64,000 bases of DNA from Pseudomonas lini (GTDB lineage: Bacteria; Pseudomonadota; Gammaproteobacteria; Pseudomonadales; Pseudomonadaceae). Each line of letters starts with the position of its first letter. The stretch's first letter is position 1. Location: the NCBI RefSeq assembly GCF_030812475.1, contig NZ_JAUSSR010000003.1:456249-520248 (forward strand), in the 5' to 3' direction. The notes beneath the pieces were generated by a model that saw nothing but the letters and a program-made list of their open reading frames with translations, was not told the origin of the DNA and ran no database searches. This document shows, piece after piece, positions 1 to 8,947 of the stretch. A program made the position numbers and the translations under genes.

Positions 1-3000
1 TTTTGTGAGCGATATCGAGGAATGACTGCCGGTCCCCGGATGGGGTCAACGCCAGCAGCGCTTGTCGATCCAGCCGGTTGCTGTTGAACAGTTCGGTCAA
101 CAGTCGCTGTTCCAGAACCGGGTTGCCCCCCGTCAACTGGTGCAATCCTTTGAGGCTGAAGGCCGGCTCGCGGACGGTGGGCTCGATGCCTTCAACCCAT
201 TGGCTCAACGCCGTCAGCGTCAGGGGCTTGAACAGGCAGTCGTCCATGCCGGCCTGTTTGCAGCGCTGGATCTCTTCCGGCTGGGCGTTCGCGGTGAACC
301 CCAGAACGGTACAGGGCGGGCCTGGCATGTGTTGCTCCTGTCGGCGAATGGCGCGTGCCAATTCGTAGCCATTCATGATTGGCATGTTGCAATCGACAAT
401 CACCAGGTCGAACGTCTGTGCTTGCCAGGCCTTGAATCCGGCCTCGCCATCCGCCGCGACACTGAACCGGTGCCCAAGAAATTCAAGCTGCTGGCACATG
501 AGCAAGCGATTGGCCGGATGATCGTCGACCACCAGGACGTTCAGGGGGGACCTTGTGGCATGGATGGGCGCTTCAACGGCCTCAGGGCGCTGCTCCCATG
601 GCAGCGTTGCCAGGCACAGCGACACCTGGACCCGAGTGCCGACACCCGGCTGACTACTCAATTGCAGGCTGCCGCCCATCATCTCGCACAGACTGCGACT
701 GATCACCAGGCCGAGCCCTGCGCCACCTCTGCTTGACCGCTCACAATGATCGGCCTGAGCGAAAGGTTCGAACAGCCGTTGCCGATCCTGTTCGCTGATG
801 CCGATGCCAGTGTCCCGAACATCCAGCAACATCCGGATGCGCTCGGGTTCATCGGTGGGTTGCAGGTCGACGCTGACCCTGACCTGACCAAGCTCTGTGA
901 ACTTGATGGCGTTGCTGACCAGGTTGGATAACACCTGTTTGAAGCGCAACGGGTCCAATACGACATCGACCCGCGGATTGGCAGGGTGAAACTCCAATAG
1001 CAATTCAAGATTTTTCTGACGCGCCAGTCCTTCGAAGATCCGTATCACCGAGGTCACGATCTCACACGGGTTGACGCGCTCCGGACTCAGGCTCAGGCGC
1101 CCGGACTCGATCCGCGCGATATCGAGAATGTCGCCGATCAATTCGAGCAAATCTTTTGCCGAGTTGTACGCTACATCGATCGCCGGACGGTCCGGGTGCT
1201 GGTGATCGATACGCTTGAGCGTCAGTTCCAGCATGCCGATGACCGCATTCATCGGTGTGCGGATTTCATGGCTCATGGTCGCCAGGAACGTGCTTTTGGC
1301 CCGGTTGGCTTCATCGGCCCGTTCTTTCGCACAGCGCAGCTCATCGAACAGTTGCCGCCGCTCGCTGATGTCGACCCAGCCGCCGATGATGCCCCGCACT
1401 TCGCCGCTTGAATCGCGGTAGGGGATAATCCAGTGGTAGATCGTCAGCCTGCGTCCACCTATGTGCAGGGGCCGGTCGAGAATCAGCGGTATGCCCTCGT
1501 CCACGACCCGCTGGTAGTCGGCTTGATATTCCCGGGCTTCGAACGCATTGCTCATGGTGCCCTGCATGACGCTCTTGCCGATGACCTCTTCACGTTTCGC
1601 GCAGAAGGCTTCCAGGTAGCTGTCATTACAGCTTTGCAGCAATCCTTGCCGATCACGCACATAAATGGGATGCGGTGTGCCGTTGACCAGTGATCGCATG
1701 AATTCGAATTGATCGTTCAATGCACGCTCGGCCGCCTTGCGTTGCTTTATCTGGCGACGCATATAAGCGTTCCAGGCCACGGAAATCAGCAGCAGCACGC
1801 CTGCTCCGATGACGATCTGAAAAAACAGTCGGTGGTAATTGCGCCAGGGATTTTGCGAGGTCGCCGAATAACCACGCCAACGACTGTTGATGATGCCCAG
1901 TTCTTCCGGCGTGATGCTCAGCAGCGCCTTGTCGAGGATGGCGTTCAGCTCGCGGGCGTCCCGACGGGTCGCCAGGGAAAATGCCGCCTGCCGGGTTCCC
2001 AGGGTGCTGCTGATCCGCAGCGTGTGCTCGAAAATCCGCGATGACAGGAAGTAGTTGGCAACCACCAGCGAGCTCACCGCACCCTGTACCTTGCCTTCGG
2101 CCAGCAATTCCGCGGCGCTGAAGGTGTCCGCTGTTTCAATCAGCTTGATTTGCGGGAACTCGCGGCGCAAGTCATCCACCATGGGATTGCCTTGAGCGAT
2201 GGCCAGGCGTTTGTTCTGAAATTGAGCAAGGTTAGTCGGGCTCCCGGCGGATTTGCGGGTCAGCAGGATGAAGGAATTTTGCAGATAGGGACGGGTGAAG
2301 CTCAGGCTGGCTTCACGCTGCGCGCTGGGGAGCAGGGCGGCGATCAGGTCGGCTTGTCGGGTGGTGACCTGCTCGATCATCTCGCCATCGCTGCGGCTGC
2401 GCTGGATGTCGAAGCGCAAACCGGTACGCAGCCTGATCAGTTCGAGCAGGTCTGCGGTAATGCCTCGAAAGTTGCCGTCGTTGTCGAAAAATGTCAGCGG
2501 TGCAAACGCCTCGTTGACCACCACGCGCACGACCGGATGCTGCGCCAGCCAGCGTTCTTCGTTGTCGCTGAGCTGCAGTTTTTGATCGGTGAGCAGAATG
2601 TCGCTGCCGGCGCTCCAGCGCTTGGCAATGTTTTCTCTTTCGCTGGCGGGCACGGCGATGAGCATCGCATTGATAATCCCGAGCAGTTCGGGATTGTTCC
2701 TGTTCACGGCAAAGCTGAAGCCCTGGGCTTCGTGTTTGCCGAAATTGGCCATGCGGATGTTGTTCAGGTAGCCCTTGTTGATCATGTAGTGGGTTGAAAT
2801 CGTATCGCCGAGGAAGACGTCAGCCTGGTCGAACGCCACTGCATTGATCGCATTCTGATAGGACGGATAGGAGGTGATGATTGCCTTGGGGTAGACGGCC
2901 CTGACGTCCTCCAGCGGCAAATAGTGATACACCATGCTCAGCCGCAAACCGGCGAGGCCATCGCTCAGGGACCTGTTTTCGTCCTCCCGGGTCACCAGCA

Positions 3001-3448
3001 CCGGTTGATCCACGGCGTAGGGTTCGGACAGAACGATGTCCAAGGCATTGTGAGCTTCAAACCCATTGGCAGTGCCGAGCAGGTCGACCTCGCCCTTTTC
3101 GAGTGCCTCGATCGCCGCCCCCCGGGACTCGAAGCGCTGGACCTTGATGGCCAGACCGGTGGATTCGCCCAGGATGCCGGCATAGTCGGCGGTGTAACCT
3201 TCATACTCGTGACCGCTGACGGTCAGATCGAAGGGCGGGTAATCCGGGGCCGAAGTGCCGAGAACCAGTTGACCCTTGTTCTTGATCCATTGTCGTTGGA
3301 ATTGATCCAGTTGGACTTCCATGTGTGCGGCCGACGAACGACTGAGCAGGGTGAGACTTTGGCTGGAGGTCTGTGCAGCGGGCACCGAGGTGCTCAGGCT
3401 CAGACCAGCGACCATGAGTATCAGATAGTCCTTAAGGCAACCGGGCAT
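1..3448 (-). CDS. BvgS/EvgS-type hybrid sensor histidine kinase (partial, cut at window edge)
   Basis: Unorthodox membrane sensor kinase expected to run a His-Asp-His-Asp phosphorelay to the response regulator encoded just upstream. I read the frame on the minus strand from an ATG preceded by AGAAGCAGG; about 1,149 codons are present. Visible order: signal peptide (residues 1-23), two periplasmic solute-binding-type domains (about 40-270 and 280-520), one membrane segment near 545, a PAS domain (about 580-690), HisKA with MSHEIRTP and the phospho-accepting His near 727, a HATPase domain with DTGIGI, and a receiver with VDCNMPIMNG and Asp near 1019. The frame leaves the window where an Hpt domain should begin, so the C-terminus is missing only because of the edge. 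This architecture is that of BvgS and EvgS. The signal sensed cannot be told from sequence. Confidence 0.9.
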   Translation of the reverse strand, partial: MPGCLKDYLILMVAGLSLSTSVPAAQTSSQSLTLLSRSSAAHMEVQLDQFQRQWIKNKGQLVLGTSAPDYPPFDLTVSGHEYEGYTADYAGILGESTGLAIKVQRFESRGAAIEALEKGEVDLLGTANGFEAHNALDIVLSEPYAVDQPVLVTREDENRSLSDGLAGLRLSMVYHYLPLEDVRAVYPKAIITSYPSYQNAINAVAFDQADVFLGDTISTHYMINKGYLNNIRMANFGKHEAQGFSFAVNRNNPELLGIINAMLIAVPASERENIAKRWSAGSDILLTDQKLQLSDNEERWLAQHPVVRVVVNEAFAPLTFFDNDGNFRGITADLLELIRLRTGLRFDIQRSRSDGEMIEQVTTRQADLIAALLPSAQREASLSFTRPYLQNSFILLTRKSAGSPTNLAQFQNKRLAIAQGNPMVDDLRREFPQIKLIETADTFSAAELLAEGKVQGAVSSLVVANYFLSSRIFEHTLRISSTLGTRQAAFSLATRRDARELNAILDKALLSITPEELGIINSRWRGYSATSQNPWRNYHRLFFQIVIGAGVLLLISVAWNAYMRRQIKQRKAAERALNDQFEFMRSLVNGTPHPIYVRDRQGLLQSCNDSYLEAFCAKREEVIGKSVMQGTMSNAFEAREYQADYQRVVDEGIPLILDRPLHIGGRRLTIYHWIIPYRDSSGEVRGIIGGWVDISERRQLFDELRCAKERADEANRAKSTFLATMSHEIRTPMNAVIGMLELTLKRIDHQHPDRPAIDVAYNSAKDLLELIGDILDIARIESGRLSLSPERVNPCEIVTSVIRIFEGLARQKNLELLLEFHPANPRVDVVLDPLRFKQVLSNLVSNAIKFTELGQVRVSVDLQPTDEPERIRMLLDVRDTGIGISEQDRQRLFEPFAQADHCERSSRGGAGLGLVISRSLCEMMGGSLQLSSQPGVGTRVQVSLCLATLPWEQRPEAVEAPIHATRSPLNVLVVDDHPANRLLMCQQLEFLGHRFSVAADGEAGFKAWQAQTFDLVIVDCNMPIMNGYELARAIRRQEQHMPGPPCTVLGFTANAQPEEIQRCKQAGMDDCLFKPLTLTALSQWVEGIEPTVREPAFSLKGLHQLTGGNPVLEQRLLTELFNSNRLDRQALLALTPSGDRQSFLDIAHK

Positions 3449-3456
3449 CCTGCTTC

Positions 3457-4083
3457 TCACACTAATGCGTTACGTTTTGCCATCTCGATGAGTTCAACCA
3501 GGGATTTGGCCTTGAGTTTTTGCATGAGTCGTTTTTTATATGTACTGACCGTCTTGTTGCTGAGAAACATGCCTTTGGCTATTTCCTTGTTGGTACGGCC
3601 TTGGGCAAAAAGTTGCAACACCATCAGTTCGCGATCGTTCACCGCCTTGAACAATTCCAGGTCGGCATAATGCGCATCATCGCCACGAACAGGACTCAGG
3701 GCCTGACTCGGATAATAGTTGTAACCAGACAATACTGCCTTGATGGCACTGACCAGTTCACTCAGTTCTTCCTGTTTGCACACATAGCCGCAGGCGCCGG
3801 ACTGCATGCAGCGAATGCCGAAAAGTTTTGGGCATTGGGCCGTTAGTACCAATGTTTTTATCGGCGTACACATTTGGTTGAAGCGAGCGAGAACTTCCAG
3901 TCCGTCCAGTTTGGGAATACTGATATCGAGAATGACCAGGTCAGGCATGCATTCGCGAATCATCTGCATGGCATCGACCCCATTATCCGTTTCGCCGACG
4001 ACGTTGTAACCTTCATGTTCGAGCAGCATTCGGACGGCAAGACGGATGACAGGGTGATCGTCGACGATAAAAACGGAGTTCAT
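3457..4083 (-). CDS. NarL/FixJ-family response regulator (BvgA/EvgA-like)
   Basis: DNA-binding response regulator of 208 residues, the likely partner of the hybrid kinase whose start lies 8 bases downstream. The receiver domain (1-120) has the acidic pair in VDDHP and the phospho-acceptor Asp53 in ILDISIPKLDG. The C-terminal LuxR-type helix-turn-helix (about 145-205) shows the typical GRTNKEIAKGMFLSNKTVSTYK pattern. An upstream in-frame start at 4119 would add 12 residues before the receiver fold. I chose the ATG at 4083 because receiver domains of this family begin directly at MNxVFIVDDHP. Regulator and kinase form an operon on the minus strand, as in bvgAS and evgAS. The 253 bases upstream hold no gene or clear binding site that I recognise. 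Confidence 0.9.
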   Translation of the reverse strand: MNSVFIVDDHPVIRLAVRMLLEHEGYNVVGETDNGVDAMQMIRECMPDLVILDISIPKLDGLEVLARFNQMCTPIKTLVLTAQCPKLFGIRCMQSGACGYVCKQEELSELVSAIKAVLSGYNYYPSQALSPVRGDDAHYADLELFKAVNDRELMVLQLFAQGRTNKEIAKGMFLSNKTVSTYKKRLMQKLKAKSLVELIEMAKRNALV

Positions 4084-4336
4084 AATCAAATCCCATACGA
4101 GCGCGAATAAAGCGCGCACCTTAGCTCAGATAGTTGAGGTGACGCATGAACTGACGGACCTGCTGCAGCAATATAGGAAGATTCCTACAAGTGAAAGAGA
4201 TTAGGACTACGTATCAACTGGATTTTTTGTGGAGAAGGTGGCAGTGGCAGTTGTTTAGAAGAAGGGTTTGAGCTTCTATTCCAGAAGTTGCAGATCGTAC
4301 TCTGGTCGGGACGCTAGTGTCGTGATTTGAACTTTT

Positions 4337-4729
4337 TTATAGTCGATCCAGGGTCAACAAATTTAGAAATTCGGATTGTTTCAACGGCTTGACCAGACAA
4401 CCCAGCAATGGAAGCCGGTGTTCGTTGGCCAGTTGTTTTAATCCATCCAGTTCAGCAGGTGCCAGGCTGCTTAGCAGTATGGCTTGCCTGATCAACCCCT
4501 GGTGACTGGCGCACGCGATCAACTCGAGGCCGGAAAGGTCGGGCAGACATTGATCGCACAAAAGAATATCGAAGGGTTGCGCAGCCCTGAACATCTGTTG
4601 CATCGCGCCTTCGGCACTGTCGGCAGGGGTCAATTGAGTGAAGCCGTAGCTCTCGAGCAGGCACTGGGTCGCCCTGAGCTGAAACGGGTGGTCTTCTACC
4701 AGCAGGATGCGCAGATCGTCTTCGAACAT
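4337..4729 (-). CDS. Stand-alone receiver-domain protein
   Basis: Small protein of 130 residues consisting of one CheY-like receiver domain and no output domain. The acidic patch (VEDHPF), the phospho-acceptor Asp (near 59, in LLCDQCLPDLSG) and the conserved Lys in VKPLKQ are all visible. Such proteins act as phosphate sinks, intermediate relays or protein-binding switches. It lies upstream of the BvgAS-like pair on the same strand, separated by about 250 bases, so it may be wired into the same relay, but that is inference. A GTG at 4741 is an alternative start. The ATG at 4729 is preferred because it lies just before the first strand of the fold and has GTGAG upstream. Confidence 0.8.
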   Translation of the reverse strand: MFEDDLRILLVEDHPFQLRATQCLLESYGFTQLTPADSAEGAMQQMFRAAQPFDILLCDQCLPDLSGLELIACASHQGLIRQAILLSSLAPAELDGLKQLANEHRLPLLGCLVKPLKQSEFLNLLTLDRL

Positions 4730-4907
4730 AGGATTACTCACGCTTAATCGAGCACAGTGGAGTGTGATTATTGAGCGAAAATCCCGAACAGACGATCAGT
4801 ACATTTACCCCGAGCTGTAGGGGGATTCAGCGAGCGTTGAATGTACTTGGATTTAAAGTATCGATCGGCCATGTCGGGTGTCGCAATGGTCGATCGATCG
4901 GTGCCTG

Positions 4908-6236
4908 TCAATGGTTGGCGCGACCGGTCATTTCCAATGCCATGTCACTGGCATAGCTGTCGGTCATGCCCGCGATGAAATCGATCATGCGCAGAAACGA
5001 GGTGTGCAAGGGACCGCAAGGATCGGGCGCATTGTTACCCAACAGATCGAGGATGCGCCGGCTCTTGAAGGAGGGCGTGCGTCCGTTGTGCTGTTCCAGC
5101 GCCGCGCCGCAGAAGGCATTGAGCAGGATTTCCAGCGTGGTGTAGGCGCCGATTTCGTGCAGGGTCTTGCGCTTGTCCTGGAAGATCTTTTTGCGCGCCA
5201 TGTCCTTGGCATTCAACACGCATCGCTTGGCGGGGCCATGCATGTGCTCCACCAGATCGCCGGGCAGCAGGCCCGCCAGCAACGCGTCCTGCTGCTCGAC
5301 AAAGGCGCGGGCCGCGGCATTGGTCAGATGCTCGATGGCTTTGCCCCGCAGGATCGCCAGTTTGCGCCGGCGTGAGTCCTGCGGACCGAGCTGGCGATAG
5401 GTTTCAGGCAAATCGTCACCCACCAGGTCCAGCAGCAGGGATTCGACTTCGGCATACTCCAGCAACTCCATCTCCAGGCCGTCTTCCAGGTCGATGAGGG
5501 CGTAGCAGATGTCATCGGCGGCCTCCATCAGGTACACCAGCGGGTGACGCGCCCAGCGCTGCTCCTCGAGTTGCGGCAGGCCGAGTTTCAGGGCGATCTG
5601 TTCCAGCAGTGGCAACTCACTCTGATAGCAGCCGAATTTGTGTTTCTTGTAGCCCAGTGAGTCCGCGTGTTTTGCCGTCCATGGATACTTCAGATAAGTA
5701 CCCAGGGTGGCGTAGGTCAGCCGGGTGCCGCCGTCGAACTGGTGATATTCCAGCTGAGTCAGTACCCGGAAGCCTTGGGCATTGCCTTCGAAATTGAGGA
5801 AATCATCGCGTTCGACTTCGCTCATGGCATCCAGCCAGCCACGGCCGGCGGCTTGCTGGAACCAGTGCCTGATGGCGTCTTCGCCGGAATGGCCGAAGGG
5901 CGGGTTGCCGATGTCGTGGGCCAGGCAGGCCGATTGCACGACCATGCCCAGGTCACTGGGATCGCACCAGTCGGGCAGGGCGCTGCGGATGGTTTCACCG
6001 ACGCGCATGCCCAGCGAGCGGCCGACGCAACTGACTTCCAGCGAATGGGTCAGGCGCGTGTGGATGTGATCGTTACTGGAGACTGGATGAACCTGCGTCT
6101 TGCGCCCGAGGCGGCGAAACGCCCCTGAAAAAATGATGCGGTCGTGGTCTTTGTGAAAAGGGCTGCGGCCGAGTTCTTCCGGGCTGTGCAGTGGCTTTCC
6201 GAGGCGTTCGCGGGTGAGCAAAGTTTGCCAATCCAA
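4908..6236 (-). CDS. dgt: Deoxyguanosinetriphosphate triphosphohydrolase-like protein (HD superfamily)
   Basis: Predicted dNTP triphosphohydrolase, 442 residues, which removes triphosphate from dGTP or other dNTPs and so affects nucleotide pools and mutation rate. The N-terminus has the family signature [19 protein letters not shown] followed by KTQV. The HD metal site is visible as [10 protein letters not shown] and as the [11 protein letters not shown] motif near residue 115. A later conserved block reads [18 protein letters not shown]. Length and motif order match the dgt type-2 family of Proteobacteria rather than E. coli Dgt itself. It is a single gene on the minus strand with about 180 bases separating it from the receiver gene. 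Substrate preference is not visible in the sequence. Confidence 0.92.
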   Translation of the reverse strand: MDWQTLLTRERLGKPLHSPEELGRSPFHKDHDRIIFSGAFRRLGRKTQVHPVSSNDHIHTRLTHSLEVSCVGRSLGMRVGETIRSALPDWCDPSDLGMVVQSACLAHDIGNPPFGHSGEDAIRHWFQQAAGRGWLDAMSEVERDDFLNFEGNAQGFRVLTQLEYHQFDGGTRLTYATLGTYLKYPWTAKHADSLGYKKHKFGCYQSELPLLEQIALKLGLPQLEEQRWARHPLVYLMEAADDICYALIDLEDGLEMELLEYAEVESLLLDLVGDDLPETYRQLGPQDSRRRKLAILRGKAIEHLTNAAARAFVEQQDALLAGLLPGDLVEHMHGPAKRCVLNAKDMARKKIFQDKRKTLHEIGAYTTLEILLNAFCGAALEQHNGRTPSFKSRRILDLLGNNAPDPCGPLHTSFLRMIDFIAGMTDSYASDMALEMTGRANH

Positions 6237-6387
6237 GGCTGGTTCTCTCCGTCAGGTGACTGAATCCATAGCTTCCGGGTTCGCGCCATGGCCTGCAAGG
6301 GAAAAACACCCACGGGCACACCGGGATGAACGCCTTGCTAAAGAAGTTCATCCCGGTGCCGTGGCAAGCATGAAGCCAGGTAGTGCC

Positions 6388-6729
6388 CTAATGGTTGCGC
6401 GACGAGCCTTGCATGACCAGCTTGATCAGCGGACCCAGTGTCGTCCCCAATCGAACCAGGCGCGTCAGGCTGCTGGTGCCACCACTCTTGGCACCCTTGC
6501 CGGTCAGGAAACCCAGCAAGGTCACGGCCGCCATGCCCCAGAGCGGGGCGTGCTTGATGCCGAAGCCCCCCTGCAGGTTCTGCGTCATCCCACGCACGCG
6601 CTGCAGGGGTTGCAACAGTTGCGCGGATTCATGGCGGATTTCCTGGCGATGCATTTCCATGCGCAGGCGAATCAAGGCCTTGCGCATTTCCGTGCGTGAA
6701 TTGTTATGAGGCAATGCAGGCAGGCTCAT
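6388..6729 (-). CDS. Conserved hypothetical protein, third gene of an ElaB/YqjE-type operon
   Basis: A 113-residue protein of unknown function. The N-terminal half is charged and predicted helical (repeated Arg, Glu and Gln around residues 14-45). The C-terminal half carries a glycine-rich hydrophobic stretch (WGMAAVTLLGFLTG, near 65-78) that may touch or cross the membrane. Its ATG overlaps the stop codon of the YqjE-like gene (ATGA), so the two are translationally coupled. Position and character resemble the YqjK slot of the enterobacterial yqjD-yqjE-yqjK operon, but the sequence similarity is too weak to use that name. It probably works with the two membrane proteins before it. Confidence 0.75.
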   Translation of the reverse strand: MSLPALPHNNSRTEMRKALIRLRMEMHRQEIRHESAQLLQPLQRVRGMTQNLQGGFGIKHAPLWGMAAVTLLGFLTGKGAKSGGTSSLTRLVRLGTTLGPLIKLVMQGSSRNH

Positions 6730-7115
6730 GGCAGCAGGCGCTCCCGATCATTGGCCAATTCTTCCAGTGTGCCGTGAAAGGGCGAGGACTCATCGAAAAT
6801 CGCCGCTCTCAAGCGCATCGCGCAGAAGATGGCCGCGAGGGTATAAAACACGCAAAGTCCGATGATGGCCGGCAGGCGATAGGTGTCCCAGAACAGGATC
6901 AACACCAGCGTCGACAAGCCCACCAGCAACAGCAAGGCAAACACCAGCGCCAGGCCGGCGAACAGCAACAGGCTGACAGTGCGGGCCTTTTGTTCCTGCA
7001 ACTCGATGCCGAACAGTTCGACATGGCTGTGCAGCAGTCCAAGAAAAGCGGCACCGAGGCGTCGCGGTGAGGAGCTAGGGCCCGTCGCGGACGAGCCGGG
7101 TTCGCCGATCGCCAT
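6726..7115 (-). CDS. Phage-holin-superfamily protein (YqjE-like, DUF1469)
   Basis: Inner-membrane protein of 129 residues. It has a helical N-terminal section (LHSHVELFGIELQEQKAR, about 22-40) followed by two strongly hydrophobic segments (LLLFAGLALVFALLLLVGL near 43-65 and the segment around LPAIIGLCVFYTLAAIF near 75-95). This layout is that of DUF1469/YqjE proteins, often labelled phage holin although they are chromosomal and not lytic. The start at 7115 is used because it lies two bases after the stop of the DUF883 gene; a start at 7184 would run inside that gene. It is the middle gene of a three-gene minus-strand operon. Related operons in enterobacteria are induced in stationary phase; regulation here is not shown. 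Confidence 0.85.
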   Translation of the reverse strand: MAIGEPGSSATGPSSSPRRLGAAFLGLLHSHVELFGIELQEQKARTVSLLLFAGLALVFALLLLVGLSTLVLILFWDTYRLPAIIGLCVFYTLAAIFCAMRLRAAIFDESSPFHGTLEELANDRERLLP

Positions 7116-7117
7116 GA

Positions 7118-7432
7118 TCAGCGCCGGGTGGCCAGCAGGCCAATCAGGAAGCCCACACCCGCCGCTATCCCGACCGATTGCCACGGGTTGGCCTGAACAT
7201 AGTCTTCAGTGGCAGTCACGGCGGCCTTGCCGCGTTCGCGCAGGGAGTCTTCGGTCAGTTTCAAGGTTTCCCGGGCGCGCAGCAGGCTGTCATGGATTTG
7301 CGAGCGCAATTCATCGGCCTGATCTCCTGCCAGTGTCGCCGTGTGTTCCAGCAACCGCTCGGTGTCGCTGACCAGTGTTTGAAAGTCATTCATCAGAACT
7401 TCTTGAGCAGTCTTTGCCTTGATGCTGGCCAT
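7118..7432 (-). CDS. DUF883 / ElaB-YqjD family membrane-anchored protein
   Basis: A 104-residue protein with a long amphipathic helical region (residues 15-75, rich in Glu, Arg and Ala) and a single C-terminal membrane segment (QSVGIAAGVGFLIGLLATRR). The sequence before the anchor (DYVQANPWQSVGIAAG) is the hallmark of the ElaB/YqjD/DUF883 family. In E. coli these tail-anchored proteins associate with ribosomes at the inner membrane in stationary phase. It is the first gene of an operon followed by the YqjE-like protein and a small hypothetical protein, matching the E. coli yqjD-yqjE order. Family membership is clear; the role in this organism is inferred from the family. Confidence 0.88.
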   Translation of the reverse strand: MASIKAKTAQEVLMNDFQTLVSDTERLLEHTATLAGDQADELRSQIHDSLLRARETLKLTEDSLRERGKAAVTATEDYVQANPWQSVGIAAGVGFLIGLLATRR

Positions 7433-7737
7433 TGGTGAATCTCCGTAAGTGGCGTCTGTTGCGTTCGAGTATGAGCCTTGCGTGAAGGTTCAGTACAAAT
7501 GACTGGTACAACTTTTGCTACGTCGTGGTGCGTCCGCCTGCGCCCTTGCGCTGTTGCCGGGCATGATTCGGGCGAAACCTTATCTCAAATAAACAAAACT
7601 CGCGCAAAGGCTCCAACCTTGTGCGCCAACGTGGCTCATCGGATCCCTGTGACGATCCGAAAAGGTTGCAACTTGGTGCATGAATCGCCTGCGCGAACCG
7701 CTTTGGTGCTTTTTTAGCCTTCAGGTCTGCCAATCCC
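7433..7737. other. 305-base divergent intergenic region (ElaB-type operon / amt)
   Basis: This stretch separates the minus-strand DUF883 operon from amt on the plus strand and must hold promoters for both. I looked for a sigma-54 element (TGGCAC-N5-TTGC), expected for a nitrogen-controlled ammonium transporter, and found only poor partial matches such as TTGGTGC near 7673 and 7704. No palindrome, repeat or small gene was recognised. Confidence 0.5.
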
Positions 7738-8946
7738 ATGGAAAATCTGCAAAGCGCTGTGGACGGTCTGGTCCATAGCTCCAACACGTTGTTCATTCTT
7801 GGCGGCGCGGTCATGGTGCTGGCCATGCACGCCGGTTTTGCCTTTTTGGAAGTCGGCACGGTTCGACAAAAAAACCAGGTCAACGCCCTGGCGAAAATCC
7901 TCAGCGATTTCGCGATTTCGACCCTGGCCTATTTCTTTATAGGCTATTGGATTGCGTATGGGGTCACCTTCATGCAGCCGGCGGCGGTGATCAACGCCGA
8001 TCATGGCTACGCATTGGTGAAGTTTTTCTTTCTGCTGACGTTTGCCGCGGCGATCCCCGCGATCATTTCCGGCGGAATCGCCGAGCGGGCCCGGTTTGTC
8101 CCGCAGTTATGCGCGACGGCCTTGATCGTGGCGTTCATCTATCCGTTTTTCGAAGGCATGATCTGGAACGGCAACTTTGGCTTGCAAGCCTGGTTGCTTG
8201 AACGTTTTGGCGCCGGTTTCCATGATTTCGCCGGCTCGGTGGTGGTCCACGCCATGGGGGGCTGGCTGGCACTGGCGGCGGTGTTGTTGCTCGGGCCACG
8301 CAATGGTCGTTATCGCGACGGAAAACTGGTTGCGTTCGCGCCCTCGAGCATTCCTTTCCTGGCATTGGGGTCGTGGATCCTGATCGTCGGCTGGTTCGGT
8401 TTCAACGTGATGAGCGCGCAAACCCTGCAAGGGCTCAGTGGCCTGGTGGCGGTGAATTCGCTGATGGCGATGGTCGGAGGCACCGTGGCCGCGCTGATCG
8501 TCGGGCGCAATGACCCGGGCTTTCTGCATAACGGCCCGCTGGCCGGGTTGGTGGCGATCTGCGCCGGCTCCGATCTGATGCACCCGGTGGGTGCGCTGGT
8601 GACCGGTGCCGTTGCCGGTGCGCTGTTTGTCGGGTGCTTTACCGCCGCCCAGGGCAAATGGAAAATCGACGATGTCCTGGGAGTGTGGCCGTTGCATGGC
8701 CTGTGCGGCGTCTGGGGTGGAATCGCCTGTGGCATTTTCGGCCAGGTCACATTGGGCGGTCTGGGCGGGGTCAGCCTGATCAGCCAATTGATCGGTACCG
8801 GGCTGGGCGTGGTGGTGGCGCTGGTCGGTGGCTTTGCCGTGTATGGCGTGATCAAGGCGTTCCATGGCCTGCGCCTGAGTCAGGAAGAAGAGTATTACGG
8901 CGCGGACTTGTCGGTGCACAAGATTGGCGCCGTCAGCCAGGACTGA
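7738..8946 (+). CDS. amt: Ammonium transporter (Amt/Rh family)
   Basis: Inner-membrane ammonium channel of 402 residues with about 11 hydrophobic segments. Family landmarks are present: AMHAGFAFLEVGTVR in the first helices, the conserved Phe-rich SGGIAERARF block near 115, the DFAGSVVVHAMGGW signature near 160 with the first pore His, and the C-terminal LHGLCGVWGGIACGIF with the second pore His. The classic signal peptide of AmtB is absent and translation begins immediately before the first helix. There is no glnK gene beside it, unlike the usual glnK-amtB pair, so this is probably a secondary Amt copy. Its stop codon lies one base from the stop of the convergent antiporter gene. Confidence 0.93.
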   Translation: MENLQSAVDGLVHSSNTLFILGGAVMVLAMHAGFAFLEVGTVRQKNQVNALAKILSDFAISTLAYFFIGYWIAYGVTFMQPAAVINADHGYALVKFFFLLTFAAAIPAIISGGIAERARFVPQLCATALIVAFIYPFFEGMIWNGNFGLQAWLLERFGAGFHDFAGSVVVHAMGGWLALAAVLLLGPRNGRYRDGKLVAFAPSSIPFLALGSWILIVGWFGFNVMSAQTLQGLSGLVAVNSLMAMVGGTVAALIVGRNDPGFLHNGPLAGLVAICAGSDLMHPVGALVTGAVAGALFVGCFTAAQGKWKIDDVLGVWPLHGLCGVWGGIACGIFGQVTLGGLGGVSLISQLIGTGLGVVVALVGGFAVYGVIKAFHGLRLSQEEEYYGADLSVHKIGAVSQD

Positions 8947-8947
8947 G

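Noticed and set aside
7660..7720. Sigma-54 promoter for amt
   Set aside because: Partial TTGGTGC matches without the paired TTGC at the right spacing.
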